A program made the position numbers and the translations under genes. DNA of 64,000 bases from assembly GCF_000766145.1 (NCBI RefSeq), contig NZ_JNFB01000040.1, forward strand, positions 1-64,000, written 5' to 3'. Under the pieces are notes generated by a model that saw only the letters and a list, made by a program, of their open reading frames with translations, made no database searches and had not been told where the DNA came from. Source of the stretch: Paenilisteria newyorkensis (GTDB taxonomy: Bacteria > Bacillota > Bacilli > Lactobacillales > Listeriaceae). Shown one piece after another: positions 35,708 through 44,943 of the stretch (its first letter is position 1; every line of letters begins with the position of its first letter).

Positions 35708-37780
35708 TTATTTCACTTTCTCCTCAAGTTCTACGATGAATTTTCGAATTGTCTGATGGATGATTTGCGATTCCTCTAGTTGCGCGATTTTTTTCAATGT
35801 TTTTTTATGTCCAGCAAGTTCCATCAATTGCAGTAAAGCTTGGAAGTGAGCGTTTTTATCGATGGCTGCGATGACCACAACGAAATGCAATGTTCCGCCG
35901 CCTTCAAGCGCTAGCCCGTTCTCGATATAAAGCATGCTCATTCCGAGTTCTTTCACGCCTTTTTCAGTCTCTGCATGAGGAATAGCAATGGTCTGCCGCA
36001 ATACAATATGTGCGGCAGGTGTGACATGTTGTTGCATCATTTCTTGCACGTACGCCTCCGTGATGGCGCCTTTTTCCAGTAACGGCACCGAAGCCAGTTG
36101 AATCGCCGCTCGCCAATCCGTCACGGCTTGCACCCGTTGAATCATCTCCGGTTGTAACAAGTCGGCCAACTGTTTCCGCTCGCCAGTCACATATTCCGCC
36201 GTCTTCATCGGTTGCGTTAAACAATCCGCCAGCGCCTTCGCCAGCCGTCCCTTATCCTGCACCGTTGCATGTTTCTCGACCGCCCGCATCAGCTGCTCCA
36301 CGCTCACGCTGCTCTCGCCCACCATGTAAACCGACCGCATCACGCGCCGTCTGAGCTCCAATCGTTCCTGCTCATCCATTAATTGATTTATTAGAAAAAT
36401 TTTCTTCTCCGTCCGCAGCGGCACTGCCGAAAAAATCAAATCATACCGCACATTCGTCTGCTCAAATTCGCGAATCGACATCGCCTGGTAAAAAAAGATT
36501 TCTGGGAACAAACTTCGCAACGTCTTCTCCATCAAACGCGAAATCGACAACCCGTTCGGACAAACAACCACGCCTTTCAGCCGCGTTTGCAATCGCTCCG
36601 TCGTATCAATCAAATGCCCACCAATAAATAACGTGATAAAAATACTCTCATTCTCAGGAATACGCGTTCCAATAAATTTTTCGAGCGGTTTGAGGGACTG
36701 CTTCACAATATAATGTACCGCCTGAAATTCCTGATCGATCTTGTCCAAAAGACTATAATCCGTCGTTAAATGGTATTTTATCCGATAATACGCCGGTTTG
36801 ATGTGCGCAAATAGCTTTTCGAGCAGAGAATCCTTGTCCACAAACTGAATGCATGCCTTCTTCTCAAATTCGCCTAAAACCTGTGCCACGGCCATTTTCA
36901 AGCGCGGCGACGTCTCATTCGTTAAATCATTCTTCGGTAACACGTTCGAGGTCAGCAGTTGCAGCGAAATATACAGCCGCTCCGTCTCCGAAATATACGG
37001 CTCGTCCTCGATTAACAGCTGCACCGCGCCATATTCCTGCGTATCCGACAGCTCGTTAAAATCAATTAAAAATTCCGTCGTGATTCGCTGCCCTTTTCGG
37101 ATTCGCCTGAAAATACTTTCCAGAATATACGGTAAAATCTGCATCTTGTTATCAATAAACGTCAAATTCAGCTGGCCTTCCACTTCCACCAAATGCTCCC
37201 GAATTGTCTCCACCCGCGCCGCATCCATCTGCATAAAATGCTGTAAAAACGACTCGCCATGATAACTAGAAATAATGTGTCCTGCCGCATAAATCAACGC
37301 TGACCGCTGATTCCACTCATCCCCGCGAACCTGATAGCCCTTCATCCGCGAATAATGCACCTCAAGCCCAAACGTATCGAAAATCTGCTGCACACCCTTC
37401 AAATCACGCAAAACCGTATTTTTGCTGACATCTAATTCACTAATAAAATGATTCAGCGACAGTTCCTCCTGATTCGTCGTGAGCATCAAGATAATTAAGC
37501 TCGCCCGCTCTTTTTCAGACAGGATATACCGATCTTCCTCCTCCCCACTCGCCTTTTTTTCCACCAATTGAAACAGGTCAGGTTCCACAACAAAACGTCC
37601 ATTCGCCGACCGATGAATTTTTGGATAGGCCTGCTCTTCCAGCCACTGATTCACCTTCTGAAAACTATAATCCACCTGCCTACGCGTCAACCCGAACTTC
37701 TCTTGCAGCTTGGCATTCGATATATTAGGATGCCGCAGAATCTCTTTCAACAGCACGTTGCTTCTTTCATCCAAATACAT
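35708..37780 (-). CDS. BglG/MtlR-family PRD regulator with EIIB- and EIIA-like domains
   Basis: A 690-residue sugar-operon activator or antiterminator. N-terminal HTH segments (about 5-60, NAKLQEKFGLTRRQVDYSF, and 80-140, LSLNHFISELDVSKNTVLRD) are followed by two PRD domains (about 170-390), a GatB-like IIB module (about 400-490, VVCPNGLSISRLMEKTLR) and a C-terminal IIA domain with the active His in TIAIPHAETEKG. It senses PTS phosphorylation and should control the downstream operon. The ATG at 37780 has GGAGGGATATC upstream; the 31-codon-longer frame has no site. Matches lmo2668 by position and architecture. Confidence 0.92.
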   Translation of the reverse strand: MYLDERSNVLLKEILRHPNISNAKLQEKFGLTRRQVDYSFQKVNQWLEEQAYPKIHRSANGRFVVEPDLFQLVEKKASGEEEDRYILSEKERASLIILMLTTNQEELSLNHFISELDVSKNTVLRDLKGVQQIFDTFGLEVHYSRMKGYQVRGDEWNQRSALIYAAGHIISSYHGESFLQHFMQMDAARVETIREHLVEVEGQLNLTFIDNKMQILPYILESIFRRIRKGQRITTEFLIDFNELSDTQEYGAVQLLIEDEPYISETERLYISLQLLTSNVLPKNDLTNETSPRLKMAVAQVLGEFEKKACIQFVDKDSLLEKLFAHIKPAYYRIKYHLTTDYSLLDKIDQEFQAVHYIVKQSLKPLEKFIGTRIPENESIFITLFIGGHLIDTTERLQTRLKGVVVCPNGLSISRLMEKTLRSLFPEIFFYQAMSIREFEQTNVRYDLIFSAVPLRTEKKIFLINQLMDEQERLELRRRVMRSVYMVGESSVSVEQLMRAVEKHATVQDKGRLAKALADCLTQPMKTAEYVTGERKQLADLLQPEMIQRVQAVTDWRAAIQLASVPLLEKGAITEAYVQEMMQQHVTPAAHIVLRQTIAIPHAETEKGVKELGMSMLYIENGLALEGGGTLHFVVVIAAIDKNAHFQALLQLMELAGHKKTLKKIAQLEESQIIHQTIRKFIVELEEKVK

Positions 37781-37826
37781 GATATCCCTCCTGTTCTCTT
37801 TTATTATAGAACGCTTTTCGCTAAAA

Positions 37827-37842
37827 TTGTACACGCTTTCAT
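37827..37842 (-). promoter_or_regulatory. cre site (CcpA operator) of the galactitol/pentitol operon
   Basis: Minus strand ATGAAAGCGTGTACAA fits the cre consensus except one W position. It lies just upstream of a TATAAT -10 box (about 37803-37808) before the regulator gene. The rest of 37843-38095 holds only a weak hairpin with seven Ts (about 37928-37945) that may end the gene at 38096. Confidence 0.7.
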
Positions 37843-38095
37843 CCCAACATCTTGTCCAGCAATTGTACAGCATGGGGCTTTACTTGTGATTTTCTTAACA
37901 GGAATGCCTCTTTTCAAACACGCAAAAAAAGCCCACTAGGCGATGCCCGGCAAGCAAAACAAAAACCACATCTACCTCAACTATACGGCGCAGACATGGC
38001 GATTTCAATAAGAATTATTTGACATGGTAGGCAATTCTAAAAACGGCGTACAAGATACGGAAGTAAACCATCGTCGCTGAACAATTCGATGTCTA

Positions 38096-39553
38096 TCAAA
38101 ATGTATAAATCATCGTTTCGAGTGCCTTTAAATCTTGTTTTGTCGGGGGCATATTCCAAATAAGTATCGGAACCTCATTGGAAATAGCCGCTGGATAGTC
38201 GCTCACTATTACGTCGTAGTCGATGACATGCTCCTTCGAATTAAGCTCATTACTAAAGATCACCAATTTTTCTGGGAAGCGTTTTCGAATCTCGTATTTC
38301 ATGAATTGTTCCCAGACTGGTCCTTTTTTAGATAAAACCTTGATTTTTATGGAATTAGCAACGTTTTTAGAAAGCATCGCTACATGAACAAATTCATACA
38401 CATAGGCGAGGATGACACCCTTATTCTTCCTAACAAAGATCAGATCCTTATCGTGTGATGCCTCATCGATAATATGTTGGAGTCTTTTTTGTATCGCTTG
38501 ATCAGGAGCAGTTAGTCTTGAAAAATAATCAATATCCGTAATTTGCGCTGCTTTTTCTAAAAAGGTAAACTTAGAAAAATAAGCGAGCAATTCGGCTTTA
38601 AGCATCTCTAAATCTTTATAATCCGCTCCGGCTACTTTAGCTATTTCTTCAGCCAGTAAATAACGCGAAGGCCTGAATTGTTTATTGTAGTCTAATATCC
38701 GTTGCACCTTGCTATCATCAAAAAAGGTAAATGATGTCAACCGAAGACTCAGTATAATCAAATGACGCTCTGTATCCGGTAAGCTAATACCTCCAATACT
38801 AGTCTCAAGCTCCGTGAAATCAATGTTTGAAAAAGAATAGAGATGTGCAAATTCAGTCACTGCCTTACGCTCCTGCGCCGTTAGTTTTACATAGTAACCA
38901 TCCCGTATTCTAACCAAACAAACACTTATCGCGATAGCATAATCAATCTTAGCAATGGGTGATAAATAAATTCCCATGTAAGGCGCTAACTTTTCAATGA
39001 AAGAATAGATGTGCTCCAAGTCCACTTCCGGAATCTCCCAGCCAGAAAAAGGATATGATTTTTCAAATAGATGGAAGTAGAAAAAACGGATATTTAACTC
39101 ATTTCCCACTATGTTTAACGGACTTCTATCTAAAAACAAACTATTGGCAGCAAGTACATCGTCAAATTCTTCTAATCTAGAATAAGCACTTGATTTACTA
39201 ATGCCCGCGAATTCCACTACTTGCTCCACAAAATCAGGCTTTATTCTGAACGCTAATTTCGAGATATTATATATGTCACTATTATAGATCATATAGGAAC
39301 CCAGCAAAGCGTTATTCAACAGGACCTCAGGCGCTTTCTTTAAATAGAGTAGATTCTTCTGATAAACTTCTATCTTAAACTGAAATGTAGCGTAGAATTC
39401 ATTTATTTCTGAGATATCCTTATTAAGCGTCTTCATCGTAATTTCCATTTTATCCAAAATAAACTGTTTCTCTACATATTCAGACTTAGAGTAAAATAAC
39501 AAATTAATAATGCTTAGTTTTCGAAAATTGGAACGACTTAGTAACTTCCTCAC
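38096..39553 (-). CDS. Mga/AtxA-like helix-turn-helix regulator 1
   Basis: A 485-residue regulator with the Mga layout: an N-terminal HTH (about 15-60), a second HTH (about 115-145, VVEFAGISKSSAYSRLEEF), a PRD-like helical middle and a EIIB-like C-terminus (KIKVLSKKGPVWEQF, then YDVIVSDYP). Such proteins activate virulence or surface genes and may be tuned by PTS phosphorylation. GTG start at 39553 with AAAGGGG eight bases upstream. Unlike the three other Mga-like genes here it has no divergent surface gene beside it; its neighbour is tpx. Confidence 0.8.
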   Translation of the reverse strand: MRKLLSRSNFRKLSIINLLFYSKSEYVEKQFILDKMEITMKTLNKDISEINEFYATFQFKIEVYQKNLLYLKKAPEVLLNNALLGSYMIYNSDIYNISKLAFRIKPDFVEQVVEFAGISKSSAYSRLEEFDDVLAANSLFLDRSPLNIVGNELNIRFFYFHLFEKSYPFSGWEIPEVDLEHIYSFIEKLAPYMGIYLSPIAKIDYAIAISVCLVRIRDGYYVKLTAQERKAVTEFAHLYSFSNIDFTELETSIGGISLPDTERHLIILSLRLTSFTFFDDSKVQRILDYNKQFRPSRYLLAEEIAKVAGADYKDLEMLKAELLAYFSKFTFLEKAAQITDIDYFSRLTAPDQAIQKRLQHIIDEASHDKDLIFVRKNKGVILAYVYEFVHVAMLSKNVANSIKIKVLSKKGPVWEQFMKYEIRKRFPEKLVIFSNELNSKEHVIDYDVIVSDYPAAISNEVPILIWNMPPTKQDLKALETMIYTF

Positions 39554-39661
39554 ATCCTCAGCCCCTTTCTTTTTCCTTGTTATCTAGTTTTATCAAATAC
39601 ATTTCCAAATTTATACCCTTTCATTTCTTCATAAACTCAAATAAAGTCACTACGCATTATG

Positions 39662-39696
39662 TAATCTATATTAGTTTACTAGATTAATAAAGTCAA
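39662..39696 (-). promoter_or_regulatory. Promoter of Mga-like gene 1 with embedded palindrome
   Basis: Minus strand TTGACT, 17 bases, TAATAT (39668-39696). Exact arms TAATCTA (39662-39668) and TAGATTA (39680-39686) lie within it, a candidate operator. The leader is over 100 bases. Confidence 0.65.
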
Positions 39697-39713
39697 AAAG
39701 GAGCACCGCATAA

Positions 39714-39764
39714 AATGGAGCTTACCCTTGATGTCAATTTTGACAACCTTGAGTAAGCTCCGTT
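39714..39764 (-). terminator. Rho-independent terminator of tpx
   Basis: GGAGCTTAC and GTAAGCTCC arms, with further internal pairing (TGTCAA and TTGACA), followed on the minus strand by ATTTTAT. Confidence 0.75.
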
Positions 39765-39798
39765 TTATGATTATTTATTATACACTACTTATTTGTTC

Positions 39799-40299
39799 TT
39801 ATTCCGTTTCCTTTGCCTTCGTAATCGCCGTTTCGTAATCAGGGTGGTCTGTTACCTCACCAACATATTCGGCATGAACGACTCTATTATCGCTATTCAA
39901 CACAAAGACTGCGCGTGTTAGTAAACGCAATTCTTCAATCACAACACCATACGCCTCACCAAACGAAAGATCCCGATGATCGGAAAGTGTCGTCACATTA
40001 GGAAGGCCTTCTGTATCACACCACTTCTTTTGTGCGAAAGGTAAATCTACAGATATCGTAAGTATTACCGTATTTTCTAAACTAGATGCTTCTTCATTGA
40101 ATTTGCGCGTTTGTTGCGAACATACGCCTGTATCAATCGACGGAATCACACTGATTATCTTCACTTTGCCATCGTAATCGCTTAATGTGACTGGCTCCAG
40201 ACCTTGATTTAAAACCGTGAAATCTGGTGCTTTATCACCAACTTTTACTTCTTTCCCAATCAACGTCATCGGTGTTCCCATAAATGTAATCTTTGTCAT
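39799..40299 (-). CDS. tpx: Thiol peroxidase (2-Cys peroxiredoxin)
   Basis: A 166-residue atypical 2-Cys peroxiredoxin that reduces hydroperoxides using thioredoxin. Peroxidatic C60 lies in [13 protein letters not shown] and resolving C94 in [11 protein letters not shown]; the catalytic Thr and Arg are in place. The ATG at 40299 has GGGAGGAAG upstream; eight further in-frame codons have no site. Monocistronic, with its own terminator. Confidence 0.96.
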   Translation of the reverse strand: MTKITFMGTPMTLIGKEVKVGDKAPDFTVLNQGLEPVTLSDYDGKVKIISVIPSIDTGVCSQQTRKFNEEASSLENTVILTISVDLPFAQKKWCDTEGLPNVTTLSDHRDLSFGEAYGVVIEELRLLTRAVFVLNSDNRVVHAEYVGEVTDHPDYETAITKAKETE

Positions 40300-40431
40300 T
40301 TGAACTTCCTCCCTTGATTGCATCTAATTCTCTTACTTTACTAATATCAGAGTTAGGTCACTAAGAACGGAATGATTTTTTCCGTAGAGGTACTAACATG
40401 ATATCATGCGCTTGTTACATCAGTGTTACAT

Positions 40432-43400
40432 TTATTTAGTATTAAAATCAGCTTTTCTATGTTGTCTAACAACTACTGCTCCTAGGATGAGGAGGATTAT
40501 TGCTCCTAATAGAATCCAGATATATTCTAATGCATCACCGGTACTCGGTAGGGTGTTCGTAGGTGTTGGTGCGTTGTCGTTATTTTTTGCTCTGCTGACT
40601 TTCATTTCTGCTGTTTTTTCTGGTTGACTTGGTATCTTGCTCGCTTTTTGGGGTGATGTTTCTTTGTTGATTTGTGTTTCTTTTATTGGCGAGACTGGCG
40701 TTACTTTCGATGGTGTTTCTGGATTTCCTGGTGTTACTGTCACTGGTGTTTCCGGGTTTGGCGGGGTCACTGTTGGAATTTCTGACCGGATGTTGTCGCC
40801 CTTATTACCGAACGCTAGATCAGCTTGGTTTGGAATCCCACCGTCTTGGATGAATGGCGCTAGTTGTTCATCTGTCACGCTTTCTTTGATGGTTGTTGCC
40901 GCTATCATTGTATACGTGTGACCTGCCAAATAGGCAAAGCTATCGTCTTTTTTGCTCATCGTGAAGGTAATCAAGTTGTTTTCTTCTGTGATGGTGCCAT
41001 TTTCTGTTACATCGTTGCCATTTTCATCAGTGATTTGGATGCTTTGAATCGCTAGTACGTTGTTTATTTGGTCTGTGATGATGGCTTGGTTCCAGCTTGC
41101 TGTTTGGTTACCGAATGCTGTGTGGATATTCCACTTAAAAGCATCATTACGGTTCGCTAAATCTACATGCTGTACACCTTCAATGTCTTTGTGGATTTCT
41201 GGATTCACTGGTGGTGGTGTTACCGTTGGAATTTCTGACTGAATCATATCGCCTTCGTTCGCAAAAGCTAGGTCTGCTTGGTTTGGAATACCTCCGTCTT
41301 TAATGAATGGGGCTAATTGCTCGTCTGTTACGTCTTGTTTGATCGTTGTTGTCACAGTCATTGTATAGATGTGGCCTGCCAGGTACGCAAAGCTGTCGTC
41401 TTTTTTGTTCATTGTGAAGGTAATCAGGTTGTTTTCTTCTGTGATGGTGCCGTTTTCCGTTACGTCGTTGCCATTTTCATCGGTGATTTGGATCTTTTCA
41501 ATGCTTAGTAAGTTGTTGATTTGATCTGTGATGATCGCTTGGTTCCAGCTTGCTGTTTGGTTACCGAATGCTGTGTGGACATTCCAGTCGAATGCATCGT
41601 TACGGTTCGCTAGCTCTAGGTGGTCTTTGCCTTCGATGTCTTTGCTGATTTCTGGGTTCACTGGTGGTGGTGTTACCGTTGGGATTTCCGATTGGATCAT
41701 ATCGCCTTCGTTACCGAACGCTAGGTCTGCTTGGTTTGGAATCCCGCCGTCTTGGATGAATGGGGCTAGTTGCTCATCTGTTACGCCTTCTTTGATGGTT
41801 GTTGTCACAGTCATCGTGTAGGTGTGGCCTGCCAAGTACGCAAAGCTGTCGTCTTTTTTGTTCATTGTGAAGGTAATCAGGTTGTTTTCTTCTGTTAGCG
41901 TACCATTTTCTGTCACGTCGTTGCCGTCTTCATCTGTGATTTGAATCTTTTCAATCGCTAGTAAGTTGTTGATTTGGTCTGTGATAATCGCTTGGTTCCA
42001 GCTTGCTGTTTGGTTACCAAATGCTGTGTGGACATTCCAGTCGAATGCATCGTTACGGTTCGCTAGCTCTAGGTGGTCTTTGCCTTCGATGTCTTTACTG
42101 ATTTCTGGATTCACTGGTGGTGGTGTTACTTTTGGAATGTCTGATACGATTTTACCGTTATTGTTGAAGGCTAATTCTGCTTGGTTTGGAATCCCGCCTT
42201 CTTGGATGAATGGTGCTAATTGCTCGTCTGTTACGCCCTCTTTGATTTTTGTTTGGATGTTCATCGTGTACGTTTGGCCCGATAGGAACGCGTAGCTGTT
42301 GTTTTTCTTGTTGATGGTGAATGTGATTAGGTTGTTTTCTTCTGTGAGTGTGCCGTTTCCTGTCACATCGTTGCCTTGTGCGTCTGTGATTTGAATGTTT
42401 TCAATCTCTAAAAGGTCGTTGATCTGATCGGTTAATACGGCTTTTGTCCATGTCGCTGTGTTGTTGCCAAACTTCGTGTCTACATTCCAGACGAATGAAT
42501 CGTCGCGGTTTGTTAGTTCTAGTGATTGGCTAGCTGTCGTTGGTGCGCCTTCTAGTTGAGCCATGATGTTCCAGTCAAATGCTTGGTGTGCTGCGACATT
42601 TTTGTGGATTTCTGGTACGTCGATTTTTGTGTTTTTATGCGTCAGTGTGATCATTTGGCCTGCATTAGCTTCTGTGATTTCGAAGGCGATGGGTGTTTTA
42701 TCCAGGATATAACCGCTTGGGGCTGTCATTTCAACCAGACTGTATTTTCCAAGGGCAAGATCATTGATTGTCAGCGTACCGTTGGCTTCTGTCGTTACCG
42801 TCTTAATGGGTGTCCCAGCGGCGTTAAGCAAGTGATACGTAGCACCGGCTAATGTCTTGTTGGTAGCTGTTGCATCGACTTTGCGTAGTTGTACGCTACC
42901 TGTTGGATCTGGCTGTTCCACTATTAATGGTTTGTTATCTACCGTGACTACTTGGACGCTGGTATGATTTGTTGCTGTGATTTCAAATGTATGTGGGGTC
43001 GCATCTAGCTCAAAACCTGCTGGTGCTTTTGTTTCAACCAAGGTGTAGTTTCCTAGTGGCAGATTCCCTACTTCCACGTGTCCTGTAGCATCTGTTGTGA
43101 TGGTGCGCGCCGCCTCGCCATTATTGCTTGTTAATCGGAATTCGGCTCCTTCTAAACGATTCGCATGATTTGATGCATCGCGTTTTATAAGTTCTAGACT
43201 ACCTGTTGGATCTGGTGTCGGTGGCTGATCTGGTGTTGGTGTGTTATCTATTGTTATGGTCTGAATAGTCGTATGATTATCTGCGGTGATTTCAAATGTG
43301 CGCGGCGTGGCATCTAGCTCGAAGCCTGTTGGTGCTTTTGTTTCAACCAAAGTGTAGGTTCCTAGTGGTAGATTTCCTACTTCTACACGCCCGGCAGCAT

Positions 43401-44493
43401 CGGTTGTAATCGTACGCGCTGCTTCACCATTATTGCTTGTTAATCGGAATTCGGCTCCTTCTAAACGATTCGCATGATTTGATGCATCACGTTTGATAAG
43501 CTCTAAACTACCTGTTGGATCTGGTGTTTCGCCAGTTCCGGATCCATCACCACCAAAGTATTTTACTTCTGATTCCTTATTTTCACTTACATCTGTCCCT
43601 GTCAATTTCGCTTCGTTTCTATAGACTTGCCCTGTGGTAGGATTCGTCATTTTTGTTTGGTATGTCACAGATACCGTTTGATTAATTGAACCTAACTCTA
43701 ATTGGAACCCTTCAGCACTATGACTTTTTAACATGTTGGCCGTTTCTGTATCTGATAATTTATTAGCAGGTCTCGGATTTCCTTGACCATCCGTATCTCC
43801 CTTATAAACCACTAAAGAGTCACGTACAAAAGTATGACCAGCAGCAATTGTGTCTGTATACACAGCGTTTGGAATCGTTAACTTATCGTAATTGATGAGT
43901 ACATTCCAGTTGATTAGCGTTGGATCGTTCGCATCTACCTGGCCCCATTTGCCCAATACGTTGGCTGGTACTTCTGTTGTTGGCGGTCCTACTGTTCCGT
44001 TATCTGGAACAGTAATTCCTAGTCGTACTTCACCATTTTTTGTTGGGAAGTTAATGGTGGTCGTTTCGCCAGGTATATTTGTAAATCTATCTAATTGGAC
44101 CCAGACTCGCATATCGCCATGTACGTTCGTTCTTGATTCGGCGTAGTCAGTGAACGTTACTGTGATTTCGTTCGTTGTTGGATTTACTTGCGCTCTCCCT
44201 ACAATATTCCTTTGTGCATCTTTTAGATCGAAGTCAAGACCAGCTTCTAGTTTTAACTCGGCAGGCATCTTCACAATCATCGTGTCGCCTGCTTTTACCG
44301 TACCATCTGGAATAGCCCAGGTATAGTTAACTTGAAATTTCTCGCTAAAATTAACTGTCGTTTTATCTAAACTCACACTCGTGATGAGGTTTGAACCGTG
44401 ATTCGTGCTGGCAGAACTAAAGTTGAAGGGAATCACTGTGAGTGTGATAACTGTTATCATTAACATGGTTAATAACTTTTTCATTTTTTTCAT
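40432..44493 (-). CDS. LPXTG cell-wall-anchored adhesin with Cna-B and tandem repeats
   Basis: A surface protein of about 1353 residues. Signal peptide about 1-30. An N-terminal Ig-like adhesin domain (about 35-180, VSLDKTTVNFSEKFQVNYTW) is followed by a second adhesin/backbone domain (to about 325) and three Cna-B prealbumin-like repeats (about 325-630, each GSLELIKRDASN or GSVQLRKVDAT). Then come four long repeats, one diverged and three nearly identical, with a 151-residue period (ANRNDAFDWNVHTAFGNQ, then ITDQINNLLAIEKIQITD). A linker and the sortase signal LPSTGDALE, a membrane helix and basic tail close the protein. Probably an adhesin; ligand unknown. The Mga-like gene at 44944 is divergent. 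Confidence 0.93.
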   Translation of the reverse strand: MKKMKKLLTMLMITVITLTVIPFNFSSASTNHGSNLITSVSLDKTTVNFSEKFQVNYTWAIPDGTVKAGDTMIVKMPAELKLEAGLDFDLKDAQRNIVGRAQVNPTTNEITVTFTDYAESRTNVHGDMRVWVQLDRFTNIPGETTTINFPTKNGEVRLGITVPDNGTVGPPTTEVPANVLGKWGQVDANDPTLINWNVLINYDKLTIPNAVYTDTIAAGHTFVRDSLVVYKGDTDGQGNPRPANKLSDTETANMLKSHSAEGFQLELGSINQTVSVTYQTKMTNPTTGQVYRNEAKLTGTDVSENKESEVKYFGGDGSGTGETPDPTGSLELIKRDASNHANRLEGAEFRLTSNNGEAARTITTDAAGRVEVGNLPLGTYTLVETKAPTGFELDATPRTFEITADNHTTIQTITIDNTPTPDQPPTPDPTGSLELIKRDASNHANRLEGAEFRLTSNNGEAARTITTDATGHVEVGNLPLGNYTLVETKAPAGFELDATPHTFEITATNHTSVQVVTVDNKPLIVEQPDPTGSVQLRKVDATATNKTLAGATYHLLNAAGTPIKTVTTEANGTLTINDLALGKYSLVEMTAPSGYILDKTPIAFEITEANAGQMITLTHKNTKIDVPEIHKNVAAHQAFDWNIMAQLEGAPTTASQSLELTNRDDSFVWNVDTKFGNNTATWTKAVLTDQINDLLEIENIQITDAQGNDVTGNGTLTEENNLITFTINKKNNSYAFLSGQTYTMNIQTKIKEGVTDEQLAPFIQEGGIPNQAELAFNNNGKIVSDIPKVTPPPVNPEISKDIEGKDHLELANRNDAFDWNVHTAFGNQTASWNQAIITDQINNLLAIEKIQITDEDGNDVTENGTLTEENNLITFTMNKKDDSFAYLAGHTYTMTVTTTIKEGVTDEQLAPFIQDGGIPNQADLAFGNEGDMIQSEIPTVTPPPVNPEISKDIEGKDHLELANRNDAFDWNVHTAFGNQTASWNQAIITDQINNLLSIEKIQITDENGNDVTENGTITEENNLITFTMNKKDDSFAYLAGHIYTMTVTTTIKQDVTDEQLAPFIKDGGIPNQADLAFANEGDMIQSEIPTVTPPPVNPEIHKDIEGVQHVDLANRNDAFKWNIHTAFGNQTASWNQAIITDQINNVLAIQSIQITDENGNDVTENGTITEENNLITFTMSKKDDSFAYLAGHTYTMIAATTIKESVTDEQLAPFIQDGGIPNQADLAFGNKGDNIRSEIPTVTPPNPETPVTVTPGNPETPSKVTPVSPIKETQINKETSPQKASKIPSQPEKTAEMKVSRAKNNDNAPTPTNTLPSTGDALEYIWILLGAIILLILGAVVVRQHRKADFNTK
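40770..42610 (-). repeat. Tandem 453-bp coding repeats in the LPXTG adhesin gene
   Basis: The block ggattcactggtggtggtgt starts at 41201, about 41654 (one base changed) and about 42107, an exact 453-base period (151 codons). Adjacent copies are nearly identical at the DNA level. A fourth copy, at the upstream end, is clearly diverged. Recombination here would alter repeat number. Confidence 0.9.
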
Positions 44494-44558
44494 AAAATTG
44501 ACTTCACTCCTATACATTTCGTTTTGGTTCCGTGGCTTTTAATTAACGGCTCTATCTA

Positions 44559-44648
44559 CTAGATTTGAGTCACCCTATTTATTCTTTCGGAACGCAGATA
44601 TCTTGCTATTGATAAAAAGCATATAGGGAAAATAATTCTGTAGCACAT
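44559..44648 (-). CDS. Possible leader peptide ORF upstream of the LPXTG adhesin
   Basis: A 29-codon frame with AAAGGAG seven bases before the ATG, lying about 65 bases before the adhesin start. It begins MCYRIIFPICFLSIARYLRS. The long adhesin leader (44494 to at least 44700) otherwise holds nothing recognised. A role in translation control or a spurious ORF are both possible. Confidence 0.35.
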   Translation of the reverse strand: MCYRIIFPICFLSIARYLRSERINRVTQI

Positions 44649-44829
44649 GATATCTCTCCTTTCTAGCTTCTATATATCATTTATTTTTATGTAAATCTCT
44701 GCTCGCATGCTAATATCTTATCGCATCCAATATTCGCTCACAACTCTACTTTGTCGATTTGTATGACAAAAAAAACATTGTAAACTGAATATTATTATTT
44801 TTGAAACATATTTAAAAATCACATTATAT

Positions 44830-44858
44830 TTGTATATTCCCTTACATTTATCTATACT
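44830..44858 (+). promoter_or_regulatory. Promoter of Mga-like gene 2
   Basis: TTGTAT, 17 bases, TATACT, leaving a leader of about 80 bases before the AAGGAG site. The AT-rich 44660-44830 stretch presumably also holds the divergent adhesin promoter. Confidence 0.6.
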
Positions 44859-44943
44859 TGACACGTAGGTAAGATGCTCCTTCTTGAATCTTTATGGTAG
44901 CTATTCCTTGATATGAAATTTGTTACTCTAAGGAGTTTTATTT

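Noticed and set aside
40637-42852. Several plus-strand frames across the LPXTG adhesin gene
   Set aside because: Antisense frames produced repeatedly by the 453-bp coding repeats; no starts or motifs.
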